From contig NZ_LBHJ01000003.1 of assembly GCF_001006305.1 (NCBI RefSeq), positions 124,001 through 188,000 of the forward strand: a stretch of 64,000 bases of DNA. The letters are read 5' to 3'. Positions 8,817 through 16,857 of this stretch are shown piece after piece. The translations under genes and the position numbers were made by a program. Source of the DNA: Silvibacterium bohemicum (GTDB taxonomy: Bacteria; Acidobacteriota; Terriglobia; Terriglobales; Acidobacteriaceae). Positions within the stretch are counted from its first letter, which is position 1. Every line of letters starts with the position of its first letter. Below the pieces are notes generated by a model. That model made no database searches, was not told the DNA's origin, and saw only the letters and a list, made by a program, of their open reading frames with translations.

Positions 8817-9851
8817 ATGCGAGTTGGTCTGTTGACGGGCGGCGGAGACTGTCCGGGTCTGAATGCCGTGATTCATGCGGTGGTAAAGAAGGGAATCAAC
8901 CACTACGGCGACGAGTTCGTGGGATTTCTGGAAGGCTGGCGCGGCGTGCTGGACAACAACACCATTCCGCTCACGCTCGAAAAGGTCGACGGCATCCTGA
9001 CCGAGGGCGGCACCATTCTGCGCACCTCGCGCACCAACGTGCGCAAGATCGAGGGCGGCATTCAGAAGTGCGTCGAGGTTATCAAGGCCAACAAACTCGA
9101 TGCGCTGATCGCCATCGGTGGCGACGACACGCAGTCGGTGACCAACGCGCTCATCCAGGCGGGCGTGCCCGGAGTGGGCGTTCCGAAGACCATCGACAAC
9201 GATCTCAACGGCACCGATGTCTGCTTCGGCTTCGACACCGCGGTGAGCATCGCGACCGAGGCCGTCGATCGCCTGCATACCACGGCTGAAGCGCACAACC
9301 GCGTCATCGTGTGCGAGGTGATGGGCCGCGACGCGGGCTGGATCGCCCTGACTGCCGGAGTCGCCGGGAACGCCCACGTCGTTCTGGTTCCCGAGAAGCC
9401 GATCGATCTCGATCACGTCTGCGCGCTGCTCAAGTACAACCACGATCACGGCAAGAAGTACGGCATCGTGGTTGTGGCTGAAGGCGCGAAGCTGCCCACC
9501 GGTGCCCAGGCGACGGTCGGCGAGAAAGTCGACTCCTTCGGACACGCGCGGCTGAGCGGCATCGGCCAGGCGCTGGCGGAAGAGATCGAGAAGCGGACCG
9601 GCTACGAGACGCGCTCCGTCAATCTGGGCCACACCCAGCGCGGCGGCACGCCCTCGGCGTACGACCGCATGCTGGCTACGCGCTACGGCCTTGCCGCCAT
9701 CGACATGGTTCACAAGGGCGAGTTCGGCCGACTGGTCGTGCTGCACGGGACCAAGATCGAGAGCATTCCGCTGGCGGAAGCCATCTCCAAGAACCGCACG
9801 GTGGACGATAGCTTCCTCGAAATCCTGAGCGGTTTGGAGCCGAAGGTTTAG
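8817..9851 (+). CDS. pfp: 6-phosphofructokinase, probably pyrophosphate-dependent
   Basis: This 344-aa PFKA-family enzyme has the conserved N-terminal LLTGGGDCPGLNAVI. The start ATG has GAGGAG about seven bases upstream; the frame is open further upstream but without support. Residue numbering happens to match E. coli PfkA: Asp103-Asp104 in IGGDDT and Lys124 in PKTIDND. ATP-dependent enzymes usually have Gly104 and Gly124, while Asp104 with Lys124 is the signature of pyrophosphate-dependent enzymes, which work reversibly between fructose 6-phosphate and fructose 1,6-bisphosphate. The phosphoryl donor is thus predicted to be PPi, by family rule and not by experiment. It stands alone, divergent from the hydroxyproline operon. 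Confidence 0.9.
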   Translation: MRVGLLTGGGDCPGLNAVIHAVVKKGINHYGDEFVGFLEGWRGVLDNNTIPLTLEKVDGILTEGGTILRTSRTNVRKIEGGIQKCVEVIKANKLDALIAIGGDDTQSVTNALIQAGVPGVGVPKTIDNDLNGTDVCFGFDTAVSIATEAVDRLHTTAEAHNRVIVCEVMGRDAGWIALTAGVAGNAHVVLVPEKPIDLDHVCALLKYNHDHGKKYGIVVVAEGAKLPTGAQATVGEKVDSFGHARLSGIGQALAEEIEKRTGYETRSVNLGHTQRGGTPSAYDRMLATRYGLAAIDMVHKGEFGRLVVLHGTKIESIPLAEAISKNRTVDDSFLEILSGLEPKV

Positions 9852-9878
9852 GTCAATCAGCGAAACGAAGTAACGGAG

Positions 9879-10456
9879 GGAGCAGGGGCCTTCAGGCCCC
9901 TGAATCCTTGATCGACATGAAGACACTTCAGCCCCGGAAGTATTGAGGCATAGGATCCATTCCGCCTCTTCCCGCTGACGAACACGGATAGGCGTCTGCC
10001 CTCAACGCCAGCCCTGCCCGCATCGGATTTTCCTCGATATAGCGGACGCAGTCCGTGTATCTCTGTTCGCTCGAAATTTGGCTCTCATTGAAGCTCCGCA
10101 TCCAGACGTCTAGCTTGCTTTTGAGCCGGAAAGAAAATCCGCCTTTGATAAATTGCATTGCCTTTTCGAGGAGATTTCCGGGACAGGCGTGAGTAATGCG
10201 TGAAAATGATCGGGCATGATGATGAACGCGTGGAGAAGAAATTTTCCCTGTTTGCGGTAATCGAGGATCGTTTCTTCGAACAATCGCGCGTTGGTTTCGA
10301 CCTGAAAAAGACGCCGGCGTTGGGCGGTGACAGCGGTGACGAAATAGGTCCGGGTTTCCTGGGGCACCAGGCGCATCCTGGCAGCATACGCGGAAAGCCC
10401 AGGGCTGAAGCCCTTTTTAATTACGCCTGATTCAGGGGCCTGAAGGCCCCTGCTCC
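9879..10456. mobile_element. REP-type element: RAYT transposase remnant between perfect 28-bp inverted repeats
   Basis: Bases 9879-9906 and 10429-10456 are exact reverse complements over 28 bases. Each end is itself a hairpin, AGGGGCCT-TC-AGGCCCCT, as in REP sequences mobilised by Y1/HUH transposases. A frameshifted REP-associated tyrosine transposase gene (9928-10376, minus strand) lies between them. A second smaller hairpin, AGGGCT-GA-AGCCCT followed by TTTT, sits just inside the right end (10401-10418). The element is 578 bp long. I saw no other copy of the hairpin in the window. Confidence 0.75.
9928..10376 (-). pseudogene. REP-associated tyrosine (HUH) transposase, frameshifted
   Basis: The N-terminal part (10376 to about 10165) carries TYFVTAVTAQRR and the HUH motif in IIMPDHFHALL. 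The C-terminal part is in another frame from about 10165 to 9928, with IKGGFSFRLKSK and RYIEENPMRAGLA, which holds the usual tyrosine and Asn-Pro region. The two halves join smoothly if one base is restored near 10160-10170 (after EIS, where the family normally continues LEKAMQFIKGG). One missing base therefore splits the gene. The product would normally be a small single-strand transposase acting on REP hairpins, which fits the flanking repeats. A sequencing error is possible. Confidence 0.78.
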
Positions 10457-10808
10457 TTCCTGGTAAACCTCGGTTCTTCCTCCCGCCTAGGCTTCTGCTC
10501 CCGCCTCGAGGCCTTAGCGGCAGCGGTGGGTCTCGTATGGGGAATCAGCTATCCAACCTGCACAAAATATTGGGTAACCGTCGGTTACTTACCGCAAGAT
10601 GTCTCTGCTTTTTGCTCCAGCAAACGCTGGAGTCTCCCCGAATACTCCCACCGGCTACTGAAAATCCTTGAATAAGGGGGTGAAAACACGGTATAAGCAG
10701 GTCGCTGGCCTATTCGGTATCTGCGTTAACTAACCTATAACGTCTTCGATCCAGATCCGGTTACCTGGCTGCGAACCTTAAAGATTCCGAGCACCGCGGG
10801 AGCGACAT
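10457..10808. other. intergenic region with two short palindromes, no gene
   Basis: No credible coding sequence is seen. Two perfect inverted repeats stand out: GTAACC-GTC-GGTTAC at 10574-10588, and CTCCAGC-AAAC-GCTGGAG at 10615-10632. Neither is followed by a T-run, so they are not typical terminators. They could be operator sites or leader structures for the HTH gene starting at 10809, but this is only a suggestion. Confidence 0.4.
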
Positions 10809-11111
10809 ATGAAGTCTTCGACGGCACGCACCAACGAGATTCGCGAGGTCATGGATATACGGCAGGCGGCGGACTACCTGGGCATCAGTCCGGACACGCT
10901 CTACAAGTATGCTTCCGAATCCTTTATCCCCGCGTTCAAGCTGGGCAATCGTTGGCGGTTCAAGAAATCGCGTCTCGATGAATGGATGGACCGGCAGTCC
11001 GGAGTCCAGGCCGTTCCTGAGCCGAAGCCGGCTCGCCCGCGCCAGAAAAAGCCGGTGCGCGGCACCACGCGCGTGGGCAGCCGCCGCGCCGGGGCGCTCA
11101 AGGCTTCGTAA
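10809..11111 (+). CDS. excisionase/MerR-like helix-turn-helix DNA-binding protein
   Basis: This encodes 100 aa. Residues 16-65 form a HTH_17-type domain: DIRQAADYLGISPDTLYKY is the helix-turn-helix, followed by the wing segment FKLGNRWRFKKSRLDEWM. The rest is a basic tail rich in Arg, Lys and Pro that may add unspecific DNA contact. GGGAG lies about seven bases ahead of the ATG. The gene stands alone before the pepP-accB-accC operon on the same strand, 145 bases upstream. Proteins of this shape serve as phage excisionases or as small chromosomal regulators. Here no integrase is adjacent, so a chromosomal role is more likely, possibly on the lipid operon. Confidence 0.75.
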   Translation: MKSSTARTNEIREVMDIRQAADYLGISPDTLYKYASESFIPAFKLGNRWRFKKSRLDEWMDRQSGVQAVPEPKPARPRQKKPVRGTTRVGSRRAGALKAS

Positions 11112-11256
11112 TTCTTGTCGCATCGTAGTTTTTCCCTGGACAGCAGTTTCCATTCGACCCAATCGAAAGCCGAGGATTCGCGGAACCCAGGTTCTGGGGC
11201 GCTCCCGCCACGAAAACCGCGCAATCTGAAACAATCAAGTTAGAAAGAAGTCTTCC

Positions 11257-12338
11257 ATGAATGAAGGATTGCGTCTGCGCGCGCTGCGCAAGAGCATGGC
11301 TGCGCTGCAGGTTGAAGCTCTGATCGTTACCCACCTCCCCGATGTTCGCTATCTGAGCGGATTCACGGGCTCGAACGCGGCTCTGGTCGTTACCGCTTCG
11401 AAGGCGGTTCTGTTCACCGACAGCCGCTACATCGTCCAGGCCAAGGAAGAGACGCAGGCGGCGCGGGTGGTGATCGCCAAGCAGTCGGCGCTCAAGGAAG
11501 CGTGCGCGCTGCTCGAAGCGTCTGCCCAGGGTGCGAGCTTCGACCCGCAGGATACTACGGTGGCCCAGCTCGCGGCCATGCGGGGCGCGCTCACCGGCAA
11601 ACGCCGGCGGTCGTTCTTCGCGCCACTCGCAAAGCCGGTCGTCTCCGAGTTGCGCATGGTCAAGGACGCGGACGAGCAGAAGGCGATGGCCAAGGCTGCG
11701 GACCTAGGCAATCGTATCTTTGAGGCAACTGTGCCGCACATCCAGAGCGGTGTGCCGGAGACCGAAGTCGCCGCGGGGCTGGAGTTCTTTGCGCGCAGCA
11801 TGGGTGCTGAGGCCATGTCGTTTGAAACCATTGTGGCTTCGGGGCCTCGGTCGTCTCTGCCGCACGGCCGCGCCAGCGCCCGCAAGCTGCCGCGCAAGGG
11901 CTTCGTAACATTGGACTTCGGTGTTATCCTCAAAGGTTATTGTTCGGATATGACCCGCACCGTGCACCTGGGAAAAGCGGGCAGGGAAGAAAAGCGGGCG
12001 TATGCCGCTGTTCTCGCTGCGCAGCAGGCGGCAGTTGCAGCTGTTGGGCCGGGAGTAACCTGCGGTGAGGTCGACGAGGCGGCCCGCAGTATCCTGCATG
12101 AGGCGGGTTTGGGACGATACTTTACGCACTCCACCGGCCACGGTGTCGGACTGGAGATTCATGAGTATCCGCGGATTGCCGCGGGGCAGACGCTGGAACT
12201 GAAACCGGGTATGGTAATTACCATCGAACCCGGCATTTATCTGGCGGGTAAGTTCGGAATACGCATCGAAGATATGGTTGTAGTGACTGACCGCGGCCAT
12301 AAGGTGCTGACACCGGTGAATAAAGAGCTGATCGAACT

Positions 12339-12342
<4 letters not shown>
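11257..12342 (+). CDS. pepP: Xaa-Pro aminopeptidase (M24B, aminopeptidase P family)
   Basis: This is 361 aa with an N-terminal creatinase-like domain (residues 1-130: VTHLPDVRYLSGFTGSNAALV) and a C-terminal pita-bread peptidase domain. The five metal ligands are all visible: Asp in LDFGVILKGYCSD (two), His in STGHGVGLEIHE, Glu in TIEPGIYL and Glu in IRIEDMVVV. It removes the N-terminal residue before proline in the cytoplasm and needs two divalent metals. The stop codon overlaps the accB start (CTATGA), so it is co-translated with the fatty-acid genes. Neighbourhood of an aminopeptidase P with accB-accC is conserved well beyond this phylum, for instance in Bacillus. Confidence 0.92.
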
Positions 12343-12947
<605 letters not shown>

Positions 12948-12985
12948 GCCGGCCACAGTTTTTTCGAAGAATCTGATCGGAAATT

Positions 12986-14341
12986 ATGTTTCGAAAAGTA
13001 TTGATCGCCAATCGCGGCGAGATCGCACTGCGCGTCATCTGCGCCTGCAAAGAAATGGGAATTCGCACTGTCGCCGTCTACAGCGAGGCTGACCGGCACT
13101 CGCTGCACGTGCGCTTCGCCGATGAGGCTATCTGCATTGGGCCGCCGCGCTCCGCGGAGAGCTATCTCAACGTTCCTGCCGTCATCAGCGCCGCCGAGAT
13201 CGCCGATGTCGACGCCATTCATCCCGGATACGGCCTGTTGAGCGAGAACGCCAACTTCGCCGAGGTCTGCCGCGCGTCGAATATCAAGTTCATCGGTCCG
13301 CCGCCGGAAGTGACGCGACTGATGGGCGAAAAAGAAAAAGCGCGGCAGGCGATGAAGCGCGCGAAGGTGCCGATTCTTCCCGGTTCCGACGGTGTGATTC
13401 AGTCTGAAGGCGAGGCGCTGGAGTGGGCCAGGTCGATCGGCTATCCCGTGATTCTCAAAGCTACTGCCGGCGGCGGCGGGCGAGGCATGCGCGTATGCCG
13501 CTCGGCCGACGAACTGCCCGGGCTCTTTCAGGCCGCATCGAGCGAAGCAGCCAATGCCTTCGGTAACGGCGACCTGTACATGGAGAAGTTCATCGAGCGT
13601 CCGCGCCACATCGAGTTTCAGGTGCTGGCCGATCAGCACGGCACGGTGCTCTCGCTCGGAGAACGCGAATGCTCGATCCAGCGCCGCCACCAGAAGCTCA
13701 TTGAGGAAGCTCCGTCACTGCAGGTCACGCCGAAGCTGCGCGAGGATATTGCGAAGACGCTGAAGCGCTCGCTCGAAAATGTCGGCTATCAAAATGCTGG
13801 GACCGTCGAGTTCCTGATGGATGAGGACGGCAAGCTTTACTTCATCGAGATGAACACCCGCATTCAAGTGGAGCATCCGGTGACGGAGATGGTTACGGGT
13901 ATCGATCTGGTGAAGGCGCAGCTGCGCATCGCCTGCGGCGAGAAGCTGTCGGAGATATTGCCCAACCCCATCCAGATTCGCGGCCATGCCATCGAGTGCC
14001 GCATCAACGCCGAGCATCCGGAGAAGTTCACTCCCTCTGCGGGCAAGATCACCGCGTTCAACGTGCCCGGCGGCAACGGCGTGCGCGTGGATACGGCGCA
14101 ATACGGCGAAGGCGTGGTGCCTCCTTACTACGACTCGTTGATCGCCAAGCTGATTACCCATGGCAGCGATCGCGAAGAGGCCATGCAGCGCATGAAGCGC
14201 GCACTGGATATGTTTGTGGTGCAGGGAATTCACACCACCATCCCGCTGCACCGGAAGATCTTCGACGACGAAGAATTCCGTTCCGGCCAGTTCGATACCA
14301 AGTTCATGGAACGCTTCTTCGAGCGGCAGGGAAAGAGCTAA
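12986..14341 (+). CDS. accC: acetyl-CoA carboxylase biotin carboxylase subunit
   Basis: This is 451 aa, the normal length. It begins with [18 protein letters not shown], a near-invariant start. The ATP-grasp domain has the Gly-rich loop [11 protein letters not shown] and the active site [18 protein letters not shown], including the Glu-Asn-Arg residues that bind ATP and bicarbonate. It carboxylates biotin on AccB using ATP and bicarbonate. It follows accB by 38 bases on the same strand and closes the three-gene operon; accA and accD (carboxyltransferase) are not in the window. Confidence 0.96.
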   Translation: MFRKVLIANRGEIALRVICACKEMGIRTVAVYSEADRHSLHVRFADEAICIGPPRSAESYLNVPAVISAAEIADVDAIHPGYGLLSENANFAEVCRASNIKFIGPPPEVTRLMGEKEKARQAMKRAKVPILPGSDGVIQSEGEALEWARSIGYPVILKATAGGGGRGMRVCRSADELPGLFQAASSEAANAFGNGDLYMEKFIERPRHIEFQVLADQHGTVLSLGERECSIQRRHQKLIEEAPSLQVTPKLREDIAKTLKRSLENVGYQNAGTVEFLMDEDGKLYFIEMNTRIQVEHPVTEMVTGIDLVKAQLRIACGEKLSEILPNPIQIRGHAIECRINAEHPEKFTPSAGKITAFNVPGGNGVRVDTAQYGEGVVPPYYDSLIAKLITHGSDREEAMQRMKRALDMFVVQGIHTTIPLHRKIFDDEEFRSGQFDTKFMERFFERQGKS

Positions 14342-14394
14342 GGCCGATCTCTCCCCGCCTCCATTACCGCTGGGATTCACCTGAAGAGCCGGAG

Positions 14395-15171
14395 TTAGGA
14401 AATTCCTTCGAGATCCAAGATCATTTTGACGGTTGCCTCGGGCTCCGTCAGCATGCACAGGTGCGTTGTGTCGAGTGTGGTGATCCGAACCTCCGGGTCC
14501 CAGGCCAGCCGCTTCATGATGCTGTCAAACGGCTCCCCGGTATTGGCGATGCAACGAACGTAGCTCATCCGGACATGGGACGGCCGCGGGATCACTTTCG
14601 CCGGCTCGAAGAGCGTCCGCCACGGCTGATTGACGAGCCGCGGCGACATGAATTCGATCAGCGCGGGGTCCGTAATTTGTAAATACTCGAAGGGAAGCGG
14701 AGGAACCGGGCGATCCTCGTCTTTCGCGGCCTGGAAATAGGCGCGGTTTTCCGCGGGAAGAATGTCGACCAGACCCTCTCCATCTACGGGAACGAAGGCG
14801 TCAAGGTAGATGATCGATCGGATCTTATCGGGGATGCGCGCGAGAACGCCGGTGCCGACCATGCCGCCGTAGCTTTGACAGACGAGCGTTACATCCTGAA
14901 AACCTTCCATCTCAATGTGAGCGACGATATCTTCAATATGGTTCGATAGGTCCGCCGTTCCATTGCCCACATGACGCCGCTCTCCGAGGCCGGTCAGTGT
15001 CGGTGTTGTGACCACATGCCCACGGTCTTGAAGCGCCGGTGCAACATAATGCCATAACCATCCCCCGCACCATCCGCCATGAACCAATACGAAGGTACGC
15101 TTTTCATCCTTCGCCGTTCGCTGCTCTTTGCCGGGCCTAACATTTACTTCCGTCAAGTGTCTCTTCTCCAT
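14395..15171 (-). CDS. alpha/beta hydrolase, hydroxynitrile lyase / salicylate esterase-like
   Basis: This is 258 aa. The fold opens with FVLVHGGWCGGWLWHYVAPALQ, an oxyanion-hole HGG block. The nucleophile elbow is VCQSYGGMVG, with Ser as nucleophile and Cys replacing the usual first Gly. The catalytic His is in LDTTHLCML near the C-terminus. This small-esterase group includes plant methyl-salicylate esterases, hydroxynitrile lyases and the bacterial EstC. Residues 1-22 before the fold look poorly conserved; an internal start may be used. It stands alone, divergent from thiE, and the substrate cannot be told. Confidence 0.85.
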   Translation of the reverse strand: MEKRHLTEVNVRPGKEQRTAKDEKRTFVLVHGGWCGGWLWHYVAPALQDRGHVVTTPTLTGLGERRHVGNGTADLSNHIEDIVAHIEMEGFQDVTLVCQSYGGMVGTGVLARIPDKIRSIIYLDAFVPVDGEGLVDILPAENRAYFQAAKDEDRPVPPLPFEYLQITDPALIEFMSPRLVNQPWRTLFEPAKVIPRPSHVRMSYVRCIANTGEPFDSIMKRLAWDPEVRITTLDTTHLCMLTEPEATVKMILDLEGIS

Positions 15172-15318
15172 CGTGAACTGTCTACGCCGGCGTCATCCAA
15201 GAAGTTTACGGATGAACATCGCCGTATTTTTAAGACACGGCGCTGTCCGATTTATTCCGCGGCTTTGCTGCGGCGGCTGGAGGTGCATCCGGACGGAGCG
15301 GCCTATAAACTGAAGGGG

Positions 15319-15984
15319 ATGTCTTTTCAGGCGGCTCCTTCCGCATTCCGTCCCGTCCCCGCGCTCTATCCCATTCTCGATGCCTCGTTTCTTCCGGCCG
15401 CCGTCGCCGAGAGGCATGCGCGGCTGCGCGGGCTGGTCAGCGAGCTGGCCGATGCGGGAGTGCGAATCCTGCAATACCGAAACAAGCAGGGAAGCGAGGC
15501 CGATATTCTGGCCGACGCCCTCGTCATGCGGGACGCCGCAGGCTCGCGGTTGAAGCTCATCCTCAATGATTGGCCGGCAATCGCGGTGCAGGCAGGCTTC
15601 GATGGCGTGCATGTGGGCCAGACCGACATGGGGCCTGCGCTGGCGCGAGAGATCGTGGGCAGCGAACGCATCGTGGGTGTCTCGACGCACAATGAGGCGC
15701 AGCTTCGCGACGCTGACCTGGAGCCGGTCGACTACATTGCCGTCGGGCCGGTCTTTGCGACGCAGAGCAAGGCCAATCCGGACCCGGCGATTGGCCTTGA
15801 AGGCGTAAGGCTGGCCCGCAGCCTCACCCACAAGCCGCTGATTGCCATCGGTGGAATTACGCTGGAGACAGCGGCGCAGGTTCGCGATGCAGGCGCGGAT
15901 TCCATCGCACTGATCTCGGCGATCTTCTCACCGCGAGGAAACCCCGCGAAATTAGCCAAAGATTTTCTTCACATTCTTTTGTAG
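15319..15984 (+). CDS. thiE: thiamine-phosphate synthase
   Basis: This encodes about 221 aa, normal for ThiE. Motifs in order are ILQYRNKQGS (pyrimidine-diphosphate site), LILNDWPAIAVQAGFDGVHVG, VGVSTHN, DYIAVGPVFAT, and IAIGGITLETAAQVRDAGAD (phosphate-binding end of the barrel). It joins hydroxymethylpyrimidine diphosphate and thiazole phosphate into thiamine phosphate in the cytoplasm. The start is uncertain: the ATG used here follows AAGGGG too closely, and an in-frame GTG 30 bases upstream is no better placed. No TPP riboswitch motif is visible in the 150-base leader, and no other thiamine gene is adjacent. Confidence 0.9.
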   Translation: MSFQAAPSAFRPVPALYPILDASFLPAAVAERHARLRGLVSELADAGVRILQYRNKQGSEADILADALVMRDAAGSRLKLILNDWPAIAVQAGFDGVHVGQTDMGPALAREIVGSERIVGVSTHNEAQLRDADLEPVDYIAVGPVFATQSKANPDPAIGLEGVRLARSLTHKPLIAIGGITLETAAQVRDAGADSIALISAIFSPRGNPAKLAKDFLHILL

Positions 15985-16209
15985 AACATTCAGGCACATT
16001 CTTTGACATCCCATTCGATCCGCGCATCCCATCACAAACTATTTGCTGACAGATACTTTTTCTGTAGCGTCCTCATCCGTTCGGGAACTGCTGTGCGTAC
16101 TCCGATGTGCAGAAAGAAGCCCAGAGAGTAAGCCTGGCCGCGGGAGAGATCGCGCCCTTTTTGTTTTGTGATACGGCTGATGACTAATCGACAGCATCTT
16201 ACAAGCACT

Positions 16210-16350
16210 ATGAAAAAGGTTCTGCTTGGACTAATCCTATTTAGCTGCCTGGCACCCATAGCATCCCAGGCTCAGGTGGTTGTAGTCGTACATCGCCATC
16301 ATCACCGTCGCCATTATCACCATCACTACCATCATCCTTATGGCAGATAG
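16210..16350 (+). CDS. small secreted histidine-rich peptide
   Basis: This short frame encodes 46 aa. Residues 1-22 form a clear signal peptide (MKKVLLGLILFSCLAPIAS with an A-x-A type cut at SQA). The mature part is about 25 residues: a run of five Val, then 10 His mixed with Arg and Tyr. Such a peptide would bind divalent metals such as Ni, Cu or Zn in the periplasm. No homologue is recognised and the ribosome site is weak, so coding status is moderate. The sharp contrast between an ideal signal peptide and a His-rich tail is the main support. Confidence 0.5.
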   Translation: MKKVLLGLILFSCLAPIASQAQVVVVVHRHHHRRHYHHHYHHPYGR

Positions 16351-16857
16351 CGAGTAGCCAGATCGCTACTACGCTGGCACCTGCGTCCTTTCGATAGTGA
16401 AGGGTGTGGCAGGGAACTCGTGCCGTGTGTCCAGTCGCGCTTGCAGAGAGCGCGGCTGGCCCCTACACGCTGGGTACCCGAGGTATGTCTCCACGATCTC
16501 TGGCGGCGCTGCTTCCGATAGGTACTTTGAACGCCGTTCGCCAAACTACCCCCGTCCTGAGTAGAAACGAGATTCAATCACCTACCACGCTGCAGCCCAG
16601 CTTCGGCTGAGACCTCTTAAAACCCATGCATCGCTCGGCGGCGTAGTGTAGTTACATCCGCGCCTGAGCAAAGGTCTATCTGATCCTTTTCGCGCGTTGC
16701 GGGCGAACCGGGCTGAGACGGCATATGAACATCAAGAGGCACTGACGAGCTGGCCACGGAAATTCATATCCGTTATTCTTTGGTTAGTGGTCTGTCGAGC
16801 TTGTTCTTCTTTCAATTTGCTTGGATCTCTCAGACTCGCGGCCTTGCTTCAAAAGAT
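16351..16857. other. intergenic region without recognised features
   Basis: About 500 bases between the His-rich peptide and the end of the permease gene. I see only short, poorly coding frames and no tRNA, strong hairpin or repeat. Confidence 0.4.

Noticed and set aside
8778-9926. Long minus-strand frame (382 codons) covering the phosphofructokinase gene
   Set aside because: It is an antisense shadow of a well-conserved enzyme gene in GC-rich DNA and has no motif of its own.
15172-15318. TPP riboswitch ahead of thiE
   Set aside because: The conserved CTGAGA-type motifs of the THI element were not found in the leader.
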